From Paenilisteria rustica (lineage in GTDB: Bacteria; Bacillota; Bacilli; Lactobacillales; Listeriaceae): a stretch of 64,000 nucleotides of DNA. Positions 1-10,824 of this stretch are shown here, piece by piece (position 1 is the stretch's first letter; every line of letters begins with the position of its first letter). A program made the position numbers and the translations under genes. The notes beneath the pieces are model-generated. The model ran no database searches. It had not been told where the DNA came from and was given only the letters and a program-made list of their open reading frames with translations. Location of the stretch: the NCBI RefSeq assembly GCF_013820765.1, contig NZ_JABJVM010000007.1:62001-126000 (forward strand), given 5' to 3'.

Positions 1-3
1 GGT

Positions 4-32
4 TTGACAATTCAAGCGGAACCTAGTATTCT
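4..32 (+). promoter_or_regulatory. Predicted sigma-A promoter at window start
   Basis: TTGACA at 4-9, a 17-nt spacer and TATTCT at 27-32. It would drive transcription into the repeat-rich leader and the tiny ORF at 71-181. Prediction from consensus only. Confidence 0.45.
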
Positions 33-70
33 AAAAGCATATTTTAGAAACGGAAAGAGGTGAGGAATCC

Positions 71-181
71 ATGAAATTCTCGATAGCACGTTTGAAGTTA
101 GTTGCCAATTTATGCAGTATCATCCGTGCCATTTTTTCCATCTTTTCAGTTACAGGACACAGGTCTGTCCAATTTGCGTAA
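71..181 (+). CDS. Possible 36-aa small ORF
   Basis: ATG at 71 follows GAGGTGAGG at a reasonable distance and lies about 35 nt downstream of the predicted promoter. The peptide has a hydrophobic centre rich in Ile, Phe and Ser. Its first 11 bases or so pair as an inverted repeat with 208-218 (GGAATCCATG versus CATGGATTCC), so the region may be a structured leader rather than a gene. I recognise no family and the coding case is weak. Confidence 0.2.
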   Translation: MKFSIARLKLVANLCSIIRAIFSIFSVTGHRSVQFA

Positions 182-220
182 CTGAATATCGGAAAAATAA
201 GAGAAGCATGGATTCCTAAC

Positions 221-469
221 TGAAAAGCTAAAATGGCTCGTTCAGCTCCGAAAAAAACTGGAACATCTGCAGTGAAAACCCGGTCTTGGTTTTTGCGAAA
301 GATGTGAAGATTTCGAGGAGCTAGCCATTGAAGCTAGATCTAAACTGAAAAGCTAAAATGGCTCGTTCAGCTCCGAAAAAAACTGGAACATCTGCAGTGA
401 AAACCCGGTCTTGGTTTTTGCGAAAGATGTGAAGATTTCGAGGAGTTAGCCATTGAAGCTAGATCTAAA
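221..469 (+). repeat. Family A repeat, two tandem copies (125-bp period)
   Basis: Two nearly identical copies start at 221 and 346 with a period of 125 bp. Shared landmarks are GGCTCGTTCAGCTCCG, AAAACCCGGTCTTGG and TTCGAGGAG(C/T)TAGCC. They carry no convincing ORF. More divergent copies follow at 617-820 and, in the opposite orientation, at 14876-15003 and 39391-39530. Confidence 0.8.
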
Positions 470-595
470 CTGAAAAACTCAGGGCTAATCCCAATTCGAA
501 ACGGAGTATGTATCCTTTCGAACGCTGAATCTGACCATTGTGCCAGGCTCTTAGGGATTTGCTTGAGTTTTTTTGTTGTACATTTAGATATGGAT

Positions 596-611
596 TGTTT
601 CACGTGAAACA
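596..611. promoter_or_regulatory. parS: parS site 1 (perfect)
   Basis: TGTTTCACGTGAAACA, a perfect 16-bp palindrome matching the ParB/Spo0J site of Firmicutes (TGTTNCACGTGAAACA). It lies in a non-coding stretch between family A repeat copies. Confidence 0.9.
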
Positions 612-616
612 ATGAA

Positions 617-946
617 GTGCTGAAATGGCTCGTTCAGCTCCGAAAAAAACTGGAGCGGCCGCAGTGAAAACCCGTTGTTGGTTTTTGCGGAGGGCGAGAA
701 GTTTTCGAGGAGCTAGCCATTGAAGCCGGATCTGAATGAAGTGCTGAAATGGCTCGTTCAGCTCCGAAAAAAACTGGAGCGGCCGCAGTGAAAACCCGGT
801 CTTGGTTTTTGCGGAGTTAGCTAAGGGAGGGCAGTTTCATTACATGCAACTGCATATTGAGGTTCTAAAAAAGCAAATGACGCTTTTCAAGAACCACAAC
901 AAAGCCGGATCTGAATGAAGTGCTGAAATGGCTAGCTCAGCTTTGC
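617..946 (+). repeat. Family A repeat, two further copies and a remnant
   Basis: Copies at about 617-734 and 738-820 share GGCTCGTTCAGCTCCG and GTGAAAACCCG with the upstream pair but carry GAGCGGCCGCAG where those have GAACATCTGCAG. A remnant with GGATCTGAATGAAGTGCTG lies at 907-930. Between 862 and 900 is a piece related to family C (GAGGTTCT ... AGAACCACAAC). The final copy runs to about 60 bp before the ABC-F gene. Confidence 0.7.
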
Positions 947-1002
947 AAGAACTAGAGCCACAGGATGAAATGCTTCTCGAACAAGGATGAGGAGTAGGAA
1001 TT

Positions 1003-2634
1003 ATGACAATAGTAGCTTTAAATAATATAACAAAACGCTTTACTGGGGATTTGATTTTAGAAAAGATTAGTTTACAGGTGGAGCAGGGGGAACGAATTGG
1101 ACTCATCGGTCGAAATGGTGAGGGGAAAAGTACGATCCTAAAGATTATCGCGCGAATCGAGATGCCGGATGAAGGAATTGTTTCGGTTCAGAAGGGCGCG
1201 ACGGTGGGATTGTTGGATCAAATGCCGAGCGTGACGGGAACAATGGTTGTGCGTGATTTTCTGAGGACGGCGTTTGGGCATGTGGTGGCTTTACACGAAG
1301 AATTGAAACTGATGGAGAGTCGAATGATGCAGGATACGAGCGAGAAGTTACTGCAAAATTATGGCGAAAAGCAGGCACGCTTTATCGAGCTTGGTGGCTA
1401 CAATTTGGATACGGACATGGATAAAATTTTGCATGGGCTTGGGATTCCACATTTGGCGGATAAGGCTTGGGAACAGTTGAGTGGCGGGGAACGGACGAAG
1501 GTGTCGCTTGCCAAGATGTTGCTTGAGGAACCGGATTTGCTATTGCTTGATGAGCCGACGAACCATCTGGATTTAAAGGCGGTGGAGTGGTTGACGCAGT
1601 TTTTGAGGGTGTATGGTGGAACGGTGTTGGTTGTTTCGCATGATCGGTATTTTTTGGATGAGGTTGTGCAGAAGATTGTGGAGCTCGAGAATAAGGAATT
1701 GATCACGTATCACACGAATTTCTCGGGGTATTTAGTGGAGCGTGAGGAGCGGCTGCTCAAGGAATTCAAGGATTATAAGGATCAACAGAAGAGAATCAAG
1801 AAGATGAAACAGGCTATCAAGCGCTTACGGCAGTGGGCGATGGAGGCTAATCCGCCGAATGCTGCGTTGTTCCGCCGAGCAAAAAATATGGAGAAGGCGC
1901 TGAATCGGATGGAGGTTCTGAAAAAACCAGCTTTGGAGCAGAAGAATATGCGGCTCGAATTCGAGGAGTCAAAACGTAGCGGGGAAGATGTGGTGATTTT
2001 CGATCAGGTTGGCTTGGAATTCGGGACGCGCATTTTGTTTGAGAGCTTGGATTGGCATGTGAGACAGAAGGAGCGGATTGCGATTGTTGGCGAGAATGGG
2101 GCTGGGAAATCGACTATTTTGAAGTTGATTCTTGGTGAGGTACAACCTGATATCGGGACGGTGCACGTGGGGTCGAGCGTTGATATTGCTTATTTATCGC
2201 AGCACATGGATGTTGGGGATGAAAATCAGACGGTCATCGAGGCTTTTCGTGATAAGGTCGCGGTTGTTGAGGGGGACGCGAGACATATGTTAGCGACTTT
2301 CTTATTTTACGGCGAAATGGTGTTTCGAAAAGTGGCAAACTTGAGTGGTGGCGAACGGATGCGACTTAGTTTGGCGCAGTTTATGAATCAGCCGGTGAAT
2401 ACGCTGCTTTTGGATGAGCCAACGAACCATTTGGATATCGCGTCACGGGAAGTGCTTGAGGAAGCGCTACGGAATTTTGAAGGGACGATTATCGCGATTT
2501 CGCATGACCGTTTCTTCATGGATCAGATTTTCGATAGGACGGTTTGGTTGGAGCAGGGGCAAATTTTTTCATATGGTGGAAATTATTCGTATGCTGCGCA
2601 GAAGAGAAAAGCAATTGTTTCACGTGAAACATAG
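1003..2634 (+). CDS. ABC-F family ATPase (two ABC domains, no membrane domain)
   Basis: A 543-aa protein with two ABC cassettes on one chain. Cassette 1 has Walker A GRNGEGKST, signature LSGGERTKVSLAK and Walker B LLLLDEPTNHLD; cassette 2 has GENGAGKST, LSGGERMRLSLAQ and LLLDEPTNHLD. There are no membrane segments, and a charged linker (residues about 235-310) joins the cassettes. That layout defines ABC-F proteins, which bind the ribosomal E site and either rescue stalled translation or protect against antibiotics. Which of these applies cannot be read from the sequence. ATG at 1003 follows GGAG at a good distance. The last codons, the stop region and a perfect parS overlap, so the C-terminus ends with residues encoded by parS. 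Confidence 0.9.
   Translation: MTIVALNNITKRFTGDLILEKISLQVEQGERIGLIGRNGEGKSTILKIIARIEMPDEGIVSVQKGATVGLLDQMPSVTGTMVVRDFLRTAFGHVVALHEELKLMESRMMQDTSEKLLQNYGEKQARFIELGGYNLDTDMDKILHGLGIPHLADKAWEQLSGGERTKVSLAKMLLEEPDLLLLDEPTNHLDLKAVEWLTQFLRVYGGTVLVVSHDRYFLDEVVQKIVELENKELITYHTNFSGYLVEREERLLKEFKDYKDQQKRIKKMKQAIKRLRQWAMEANPPNAALFRRAKNMEKALNRMEVLKKPALEQKNMRLEFEESKRSGEDVVIFDQVGLEFGTRILFESLDWHVRQKERIAIVGENGAGKSTILKLILGEVQPDIGTVHVGSSVDIAYLSQHMDVGDENQTVIEAFRDKVAVVEGDARHMLATFLFYGEMVFRKVANLSGGERMRLSLAQFMNQPVNTLLLDEPTNHLDIASREVLEEALRNFEGTIIAISHDRFFMDQIFDRTVWLEQGQIFSYGGNYSYAAQKRKAIVSRET
2616..2631. promoter_or_regulatory. parS: parS site 2 (perfect, inside a gene end)
   Basis: TGTTTCACGTGAAACA again, ending one base before the TAG stop of the ABC-F gene and encoding its last residues (VSRET). 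Confidence 0.9.
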
Positions 2635-2754
2635 AGACTATATACCTATGTTGAAAGAACGTGAAAAACGGCTGTAACTCCTTTCATATCAAAATAGTTA
2701 GCTGATGGTCTAAAAGTCAAACTAGTTCAGAAAAAACTGATAATTGCAAGCCTC

Positions 2755-2783
2755 TTGACATATGACGCTATTTCTTGTAGCAT
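2755..2783 (+). promoter_or_regulatory. Predicted guaB promoter
   Basis: TTGACA at 2755-2760, a 17-nt spacer and TAGCAT at 2778-2783, about 125 nt before the guaB start. I saw no purine riboswitch signature in the leader. Confidence 0.5.
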
Positions 2784-2813
2784 TTATCTAATTAGCAAAA
2801 TCTATCGGCGTAA

Positions 2814-4373
<1,560 letters not shown>

Positions 4374-4382
4374 AATAAAAAT

Positions 4383-4439
4383 AAAGCGTCCTAGGCTTGA
4401 TGAGACTCGTAAATCTCATCAAATCTAGGACGCTTTTTT
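4383..4439. terminator. Rho-independent terminator after guaB
   Basis: A long stem (AAAGCGTCCTAG ... CTAGGACGCTTT) with an inner GATGAG/CTCATC stem and a T run. The A run on the other side lets it serve the convergent minus-strand gene too. Confidence 0.9.
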
Positions 4440-4445
4440 GTATGG

Positions 4446-7400
4446 CTAGTTTTTCCGCGTTCTTGCTTCTACAAATAGTAAGGAAGCAAGAAGGCATAAA
4501 AGTAAGCCAGTTAGTATTAAATTGCGCTCTGAGCTGTCACCGGTTTTAGGTATTTTTGACCCTGTTGTTGTTGGCTCTATCATGTTTGTCGGTGTGCTCG
4601 TTTCTTCTAGCGCAGGTGCTTTTTCGGCTGGATCTTTGGTGGTTGGTGTTTCTATGTTCGGTTTTTCTGTATCTGGAATCACTGGTGTCGGGTCATCCAT
4701 TGACGGTGGTGCTGGTTGGAACGTAATCATATTTTCCATCACGACTTTCACCGGAGCCTGATCGTCGCCGAACGGGATTTCAAAAGCGACCGGCGTGCTG
4801 TCCATTGTGTAGCCAGCAGGAGCCGCGGTCTCGACGAAGCTATACTTCCCAGGTTTTAACCCGTCCACTGCAAAAAATCCGTTTGCATCCGTTGTGAGGC
4901 CTTCTTGTAAAACGCTACCTTGCGCGTCTAATAAGTTAAAAACAGCGCCTGCTAGCAAAATCGAATGGTCAGATGCACTGACTTTTGTTAGCTCTACGGA
5001 ACCATTTTTCATCGTGTTTTCTTTAACTAAAGAAACAGGCGTTTGATCATCGCCAAAAGCAATTTCAAATGCGAGTGGAGTGCTGTCTAACGTGTAGCCA
5101 GTAGGTGCTCCAGTCTCGATAAAGCTATATTTCCCTGGCTTCAAATTGGAAACTTTAAAGAATCCATTCTCGTCTGTTATGAGACCTGATTGTAAAACAG
5201 CGCCTTGCTCATCTAACAAGTCAAAAGTAGCCCCAGCAAGCGTCATCGCGTGGTCTGCTGAATCAACTTTTGTCAGTTCCACCGAGCCATTCTTCATCGT
5301 GTTTTCCTTGATTAAAGAAATAGGCGTTTGATCATCGCCAAAAGCAATTTCAAATGCGAGTGGAGTGCTGTCCAAAGTATAACCAAAAGGTGCGGCAGTC
5401 TCGACAAAGCTGTATTTTCCAGGCTTCAAATTAGAAACTTCCAAAAATCCTTTGTCATCGGTGGTAAGTCCTGATTTTATAATTGTGCTGTGTGCATCTA
5501 GCAAATCAAAGGTAGCTCCAGAGAGTGTCACTGCATGGTCGTCCGAATCAACTTTTGTCAGCTCAACAGCGCCATTTTTCATCGTGTTTTCTTTAACTAA
5601 CGTAACAGGAGTCTGGTCGTCGCCAAATAGAATTTCAAACGCGATTGGCGTGCTGTCCAACGTATAACCAGAAGGCGCGGCGGTCTCCACAAGGCTATAC
5701 TTCCCTGGATTCAAATTCGCAACCTTCAAAATACCATTGGCAGCTGTAGTCAGGCCAGTTTTCAAAATCTTACCTTGTTCATCTAGCAAATCAAAAGTAG
5801 CCCCAGAAAGCGTCACCGCGTGGTCCGCTGAATCAACTTTTGTCAGTTCCACGGAACCAGTTTTCATAATATTCTTTGTTTGTAATAGAATCGGGTCGGT
5901 ATCTTGATCGGTAATTGTCACAGATTGGGGTGTGCTATCAAGTACGTAACCAACCGGCGCGGATGTCTCCATGATTGTATACGTGCCAGTTTGTAAAGCC
6001 GCTGACAGAAGAATGCCGTCTTTATCCGTCTTACCTTGGAAAACTACCGCACCGCTCGTATCTGTGATGGAATATTCTGCACCAGCGACCGGTTGACCAA
6101 AGTTATCCGTTTTCATTACTTGGATTCGGCCATCGTATTTCTTCGTCGCTACCGTGTTGGATTGAATAGTGTTATTGGATACGTTCATATACGCCGAGTT
6201 TAGAAGGGAGTCACCAACTTTTAATGTAGAGACATTCGCTTCAAAAGCCCAGCTATTACTACCGTTTTTCGGCGTGTCGACAAGGGTTGTTATCGTCACC
6301 GAATCGGCGTCATATTGAATATCGAATTTGCTCGTATCATAATCTAGTATCGAAGTAATATGAATTCTGGAATCTAGCGGATCAGTAATGACAGTGCCCG
6401 CTGGAATGCTCGCGCCGTCTAGAGACATGAGTTTTAGCGTGTAAGTTAGTGTGTTTTCATCGTAGTTCAGAATTTGTTTGTCCACGCTTTTACTCAGAAC
6501 ATAGCTCGTGCCAAAATGCTGAATAGCCTTAACCGGCAAAGTTTTCTGAATCGCATTTGCGTTAGATGCAGTAAAGTTCGCGGTGTTTACTTGCTCACCA
6601 AGGTCTGGATCATCTACTTTTAAAGCGTATTCAATAAAGTAGGTATCGTCCGTGGTCATGTCGCCTAAGTCCACTTTAAATGTGCGAGTCGTCGTGTCGT
6701 AACTAATCTTATCTTGGAAGTCAGCCGTTACGTATTTATAGCTAGTAACAATGCCTTCCTCGTCAAATGTGTTCGCTTTTAAAATACGGATATTTTCAAC
6801 AGTTATGCCATTTCCTGAAATACCCGAATTTTTATTAGTTGCTACTAAAGAAGTCCCAACTGGCAGGGTATCAGTGATAATAACACCATTCAGGGCCACT
6901 TTTTTGTAATTTACGACAAGCTGGAATTTGTTATTCTCAGGAGTTGACGTATTTAAAACCGCAACATTGTTAGCGTCAAAATCCCCTTTATACCACTTAT
7001 CAAAAATAGGCTTTATAATCGGGTTCTTTTTCGTGACATCAACAGTGACGTCATCGTGTTTTGTTGCATAATCAACGGAAAAAGTCTGGGTGTCATTATG
7101 CGCATCGCCAATTGTCAATATTGGTGCGCCGAACTTAATCTGAAAAATACCATGAAAGGCTTCATTCGAGGCAATCAAGGTGGTATCAACAGAAATTAAA
7201 ATTTTGTAATTCGTATCGTCTGAGGTCACACTTTTCAACTTGAAGGGCACTGGTAAATCAAGTTTAGATGTAAAGTCAGTGACGCTATAAACGATGTCCT
7301 TTGGTATAGTCACGGTAAGGTCGCCATTCGCTGGTGTGAGAGAACCGGCGCTACCGGAAAGGTCAATTTGAAGGGCGATTTCTCCGCGGTTAGTAATGGA

Positions 7401-7535
7401 GCCAGACGGAACGGTAATCGCCGTTTTGATACTATCTGTGGAAGCCGTATTTTGGGCAGTTACGACCAAACTAAATGACTGTAAAAATAAAACAAGACAC
7501 ATCAAGGTTATCAGGTATTTTCTTTTGTTTTTCAT
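4446..7535 (-). CDS. Sortase-anchored SpaA/Cna_B-repeat surface protein
   Basis: A 1029-aa predicted wall-anchored adhesin. Residues 1-28 form a signal peptide. Roughly 35-470 hold adhesin-like and DUF11-type isopeptide beta domains. About 475-555 is a divergent SpaA domain. Four near-identical units of about 88 aa follow (each from VELTKV through GKYSxxETxAPxGYT), with the Lys and Glu expected for intramolecular isopeptide bonds. The C-terminus carries a Pro/Thr spacer, the sorting signal IPKTG (Ile replaces Leu of LPXTG), a hydrophobic span and a basic tail. AAGGAG precedes the ATG by about 8 nt. The four units also repeat at DNA level, so copy number may vary between strains. The ligand is unknown. 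Confidence 0.9.
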   Translation of the reverse strand: MKNKRKYLITLMCLVLFLQSFSLVVTAQNTASTDSIKTAITVPSGSITNRGEIALQIDLSGSAGSLTPANGDLTVTIPKDIVYSVTDFTSKLDLPVPFKLKSVTSDDTNYKILISVDTTLIASNEAFHGIFQIKFGAPILTIGDAHNDTQTFSVDYATKHDDVTVDVTKKNPIIKPIFDKWYKGDFDANNVAVLNTSTPENNKFQLVVNYKKVALNGVIITDTLPVGTSLVATNKNSGISGNGITVENIRILKANTFDEEGIVTSYKYVTADFQDKISYDTTTRTFKVDLGDMTTDDTYFIEYALKVDDPDLGEQVNTANFTASNANAIQKTLPVKAIQHFGTSYVLSKSVDKQILNYDENTLTYTLKLMSLDGASIPAGTVITDPLDSRIHITSILDYDTSKFDIQYDADSVTITTLVDTPKNGSNSWAFEANVSTLKVGDSLLNSAYMNVSNNTIQSNTVATKKYDGRIQVMKTDNFGQPVAGAEYSITDTSGAVVFQGKTDKDGILLSAALQTGTYTIMETSAPVGYVLDSTPQSVTITDQDTDPILLQTKNIMKTGSVELTKVDSADHAVTLSGATFDLLDEQGKILKTGLTTAANGILKVANLNPGKYSLVETAAPSGYTLDSTPIAFEILFGDDQTPVTLVKENTMKNGAVELTKVDSDDHAVTLSGATFDLLDAHSTIIKSGLTTDDKGFLEVSNLKPGKYSFVETAAPFGYTLDSTPLAFEIAFGDDQTPISLIKENTMKNGSVELTKVDSADHAMTLAGATFDLLDEQGAVLQSGLITDENGFFKVSNLKPGKYSFIETGAPTGYTLDSTPLAFEIAFGDDQTPVSLVKENTMKNGSVELTKVSASDHSILLAGAVFNLLDAQGSVLQEGLTTDANGFFAVDGLKPGKYSFVETAAPAGYTMDSTPVAFEIPFGDDQAPVKVVMENMITFQPAPPSMDDPTPVIPDTEKPNIETPTTKDPAEKAPALEETSTPTNMIEPTTTGSKIPKTGDSSERNLILTGLLLCLLASLLFVEARTRKN

Positions 7536-8008
7536 TATGCTTCTCCTTTTATGGAAATTCTTTTTTTGAAAAATCTAATTTAAATCTAGGAAGGTAAATA
7601 ATGTAGAAAATTGGTTATAAAACTGTGTGCTATAGCCTACCTTTCTAATTATATTTTTGAAAAAATTAGTACAAATTTCATTGTTATTTACTTACAAAGT
7701 AAAATGTTAGCATATACGGGGAGAGGTGTAAAGGTTGTTTAAACAAGGGCATTAGACTTTATGTAAATAGGTATTTTAATTGTAAAAAACAACACGATGA
7801 TAGCCTTCGTTTGTGTGATAGGTCTTACTAAAATAGGTTTTTCTACTTGGTTATGTGATGGAAACATGTGCACCTTACTACTCGGGAGGAATGTATTATG
7901 TCTAAAATGTGAAATTTTTATAAACTGGGAATTTGTGCATATTTTAGGGGGGGTTTCTATTTGTTTACGATGTCTGTGTCGTGGTATATAAAACTAGCGC
8001 AACACGAA
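7536..8008. other. Intergenic stretch upstream of two divergent surface genes
   Basis: AT-rich and without a convincing gene. A 64-codon frame at 7797-7991 has no ribosome binding site and no family resemblance. The only clear elements are the promoter and hairpin just before the gene at 8065. Confidence 0.5.
7961..7990 (+). promoter_or_regulatory. Predicted promoter of the SH3/C39 gene
   Basis: TTGTTT at 7961-7966, an 18-nt spacer and TATATA at 7985-7990. Transcription would start only about 10-15 nt before the hairpin at 8008-8038. Confidence 0.4.
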
Positions 8009-8038
8009 AGACTAACAGGGGGAATGTTGGTCTTTTTT
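8008..8038 (+). terminator. Leader hairpin with T run (possible attenuator)
   Basis: AAGACTAACA pairs with TGTTGGTCTT around a GGGGGAA loop, followed by TTTTTT. It lies between the predicted promoter and the ribosome binding site of the gene at 8065, so it may attenuate that gene rather than end an upstream one. Confidence 0.6.
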
Positions 8039-8064
8039 GTGAAAATGATTAGGGGGATTGTAAA

Positions 8065-8850
8065 GTGGGGAATTATCGAAAGTGGCTTGTTGGAATGGTT
8101 TTGGTCGTGTTGTTGAGTGTTGTGAGTGTGTCGGCGGTTTCGGCGGCAACGACGTATTACACGACGGGGAGCTTGACGGTGCGCGCTGGGGCTGGGACGA
8201 ATTATAAGGCGGTTGGCTGGCTAGCGAAGGGTGCAAAAGTGAGCAGTTTAGCGAAAACCGGGAAATGGCATCAGATTATTTTTAAAGGAAAGAAAGCATA
8301 TGTGTCGGGAAATTATTTGACGACGCGGGTTGTGAAGCCTGTGCCACCACCAAAACCGACTCCGAGGGTGTTACTTAATGTGCCGCTAATTGCGCAACGA
8401 CCGCAGTTGCCGACGGGTTGTGAGATTGTGGCGGTGACAATGATGCTGAAGTATAAGGGTGCGAATGTGGACAAGGTGAAGTTGGCGCGCGAGATGCCAA
8501 AACACGCGAGTAATCCGAATTTAGGCTATGTCGGGAATCCGTTTACGCGTTCAGGATACACGATTTATCCGCCTGCTTTGATGAAATTAACGAAGAAATA
8601 CGCGGGTTCAGCGGTGAATCTAACGGGTGCTGCGAATGCGACTTTGGAGAAGAAATTGAAATCGGGACGACCTGTCGTTGTGTGGACGCGGATGCATGGT
8701 TTTAGCGTACATTCGGTGACATTGACAGGCTACGATGGTAGTTATTATTACTACAACGACCCGTGGACAGTGAAAAAGAACGTCCGAATTTCGAAGGCTT
8801 CGTTTAATAGTACGTGGAGTGCTTTGAAAAAGCGCGCGATCAGTTACTAA
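8065..8850 (+). CDS. Secreted SH3 plus C39-like cysteine peptidase protein
   Basis: A 261-aa protein starting at GTG 8065 behind AGGGGGA. Residues 1-28 are a signal peptide. An SH3_3 wall-binding domain covers about 30-90 (LTVRAGAGTNYKAVGWL, then AYVSGNYL). After a Pro-rich linker comes a C39_2-type papain-like domain: catalytic Cys in PTGCEIVAV, a candidate His in FSVHSVTLTGYDG, and the Asn/Asp region YYYNDPW. This arrangement occurs in cell-wall-associated or bacteriocin-type peptidases of Firmicutes; the substrate is unknown. It appears monocistronic, with a leader hairpin before it and a terminator after it. Confidence 0.85.
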   Translation: MGNYRKWLVGMVLVVLLSVVSVSAVSAATTYYTTGSLTVRAGAGTNYKAVGWLAKGAKVSSLAKTGKWHQIIFKGKKAYVSGNYLTTRVVKPVPPPKPTPRVLLNVPLIAQRPQLPTGCEIVAVTMMLKYKGANVDKVKLAREMPKHASNPNLGYVGNPFTRSGYTIYPPALMKLTKKYAGSAVNLTGAANATLEKKLKSGRPVVVWTRMHGFSVHSVTLTGYDGSYYYYNDPWTVKKNVRISKASFNSTWSALKKRAISY

Positions 8851-8872
8851 ATCAGGGGTAAAAACCAATTTT

Positions 8873-8923
8873 GAAGGGCTTGAGATCTGTGAAAAAATGG
8901 ATTTCGCAAAAGCCCTTCTTTTG
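8873..8923 (+). terminator. Terminator after the SH3/C39 gene
   Basis: GAAGGGCTT pairs with AAGCCCTTC, then CTTTTG. The loop is long, about 28 nt. Confidence 0.75.
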
Positions 8924-8994
8924 TTTGGAGAAAAACGGTATACTAGAGGGATAGAAAAGTTTGCACGGGAGATAAAGGTAGGTGCTAGTGGAAA

Positions 8995-10773
8995 ATGATA
9001 GAACAATATTGGGGTAGATCGCAGCAGGTTTTGCAGGAGAGCTTTGGTTATTCGTCGTTTCGCGATGGGCAAGAGGATGTATTGCGCAACCTTTATGCGC
9101 GTAAGGATACGTTAGCGATAATGCCTACTGGGGGCGGGAAATCGCTTTGTTACCAGATTCCAGCGCTCGTTTTGGACGGCTTGACGATTGTTGTTTCGCC
9201 GCTGATTTCATTGATGAAGGATCAGGTGGATGCGCTGAATGAGCAGGGGATTCCAGCAACGTTTGTGAATAGTTCTTTGACGGGAAATGAGATTGATAAT
9301 CGGCTGTGGGATGCGGAAAACGGGGCGGTAAAACTGCTTTATATCGCGCCTGAGCGGTTGGAGACGGCGAGCTTTCAACGGTTAATAGACACGACGGATA
9401 TTGCGCTTTTCGCGATTGATGAGGCGCATTGTATTTCGCATTGGGGACATGATTTTCGTCCGAGTTATTTGACGCTGTGTGATACGTTGGATCGGATTCA
9501 TCCGCGCCCGCTTATTATTGCGCTGACCGCGACGGCGACGCCAACGGTTTCGGATGATATTATGAAGTTGCTGGATATTGGCCCAGATAGCATTGTTCAG
9601 ACGGGATTTGCACGGGAAAACTTGGCTTTTCAGGTCGTGAAGGGGCAGGACCGTGATAAGTATCTGCTCGATTACGTGAAAACGAACGGTGAACAGTCGG
9701 GAATTGTGTATGCAGCGACGCGTAAAGAGGTGGAGCGGCTGTACGAGATGCTGACGAAGAAGGGCATTCCGACGGGGAAATATCATGGTGGGATGTCGGA
9801 CAAGGAGCGCAACGGTTGGCAGGAGAAATTTCTGTATGACGATGTGCGCGTGATGGTGGCGACGAATGCGTTTGGTATGGGAATCAACAAATCGAATGTG
9901 CGGTACGTGATTCATTATAATTTGCCGCGAAATGTTGAGGCTTATTATCAGGAAGCTGGACGTGCTGGGCGTGACGGCGTTGCGAGTGATTGTATTTTGC
10001 TGTTTGGCCCACAAGACACGCATATTCAGCATTTTTTGATTGATCAGTCGGAAATGGACGAGGAACGCAAACAGAATGAGTATGCAAAACTGCGTCAAAT
10101 GGCGGGTTATGGCTATACGGAGATTTGTTTGCAGAAATATATTGTGCAGTATTTTGGCGAGGAAGGCGAGAACTGCGGACGATGTGGTAACTGTCTCGAT
10201 ACGCGCGAAGCACAGGACATCACGATTGAGGCGCAGCAAGTGTTTTCATGTATTAAAAGGATGCAAGAACGGTTCGGAAAAGTCATGGTGGCTAAAGTGC
10301 TGACAGGCTCGAAGGATCAGAAAATCCAGCAGTGGCGCTTGGAGGAGTTATCAACGCATGGTTTGATGAAGGATCGCTCGCAAAAAGATGTGCTACAACT
10401 GATTGATTATTTGGCGGCGGAGAAGTATTTAGCGTATACGGACAGCCAATTCCCATCGCTAAGACTGACGAACGAGGCGGTTAATGTGCTGCTTGGCAAG
10501 GAGAAAGTGACTCGGAAAACGGCCCGGAAAGTTACGAAAGTATCGATTGATGTGGATGAAGGTTTGTTCGGCGAATTGCGTGAAGTACGTCGGGAGCTTG
10601 CATCGAAACACAAAGTTCCACCGTATATTATTTTCTCTGATGAAACGTTACGGCAAATGTGTGAGTACTTGCCAAAAGACGAAGAGGCATTTTTGGAAAT
10701 CAAAGGTGTTGGTATGAACAAGCTTGAGAAATATGGCGCTGAATTCTTAGAAGTGTTGCAGAAACAAGCGTGA
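8995..10773 (+). CDS. recQ: RecQ-family ATP-dependent DNA helicase
   Basis: A 592-aa 3'-5' helicase of recombination and fork repair. Superfamily 2 motifs: Walker A MPTGGGKS near residue 45, DEAH box with the RecQ aromatic-rich loop (AIDEAHCISHWGHDFRPSY, about 136-155), TATAT, and motif VI QEAGRAGRDG. The RecQ-C zinc region has CGRCGNC plus an upstream Cys, and a C-terminal HRDC domain follows (about 515-590). ATG 8995 is preceded by AAAGGTAGG. A bidirectional terminator follows. It lies two genes from topB; RecQ and topoisomerase III act together on recombination intermediates in other bacteria. Confidence 0.95.
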   Translation: MIEQYWGRSQQVLQESFGYSSFRDGQEDVLRNLYARKDTLAIMPTGGGKSLCYQIPALVLDGLTIVVSPLISLMKDQVDALNEQGIPATFVNSSLTGNEIDNRLWDAENGAVKLLYIAPERLETASFQRLIDTTDIALFAIDEAHCISHWGHDFRPSYLTLCDTLDRIHPRPLIIALTATATPTVSDDIMKLLDIGPDSIVQTGFARENLAFQVVKGQDRDKYLLDYVKTNGEQSGIVYAATRKEVERLYEMLTKKGIPTGKYHGGMSDKERNGWQEKFLYDDVRVMVATNAFGMGINKSNVRYVIHYNLPRNVEAYYQEAGRAGRDGVASDCILLFGPQDTHIQHFLIDQSEMDEERKQNEYAKLRQMAGYGYTEICLQKYIVQYFGEEGENCGRCGNCLDTREAQDITIEAQQVFSCIKRMQERFGKVMVAKVLTGSKDQKIQQWRLEELSTHGLMKDRSQKDVLQLIDYLAAEKYLAYTDSQFPSLRLTNEAVNVLLGKEKVTRKTARKVTKVSIDVDEGLFGELREVRRELASKHKVPPYIIFSDETLRQMCEYLPKDEEAFLEIKGVGMNKLEKYGAEFLEVLQKQA

Positions 10774-10822
10774 AAAAAGCAGTATTTGGACGGTTATCGA
10801 GTCCAGATACTGCTTTTTTTTC
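10774..10822. terminator. Bidirectional terminator between recQ and the SGNH gene
   Basis: GCAGTATTTGGAC pairs with GTCCAGATACTGC, flanked by A and T runs on both sides. Confidence 0.9.
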
Positions 10823-10824
10823 GT

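Noticed and set aside
1003-2634. Naming the ABC-F gene as a specific antibiotic-resistance determinant
   Set aside because: The sequence alone does not separate resistance-type ABC-F proteins from housekeeping translation factors.
7797-7991. 64-codon frame upstream of the SH3/C39 gene
   Set aside because: No ribosome binding site, odd Cys-rich composition and no family resemblance.
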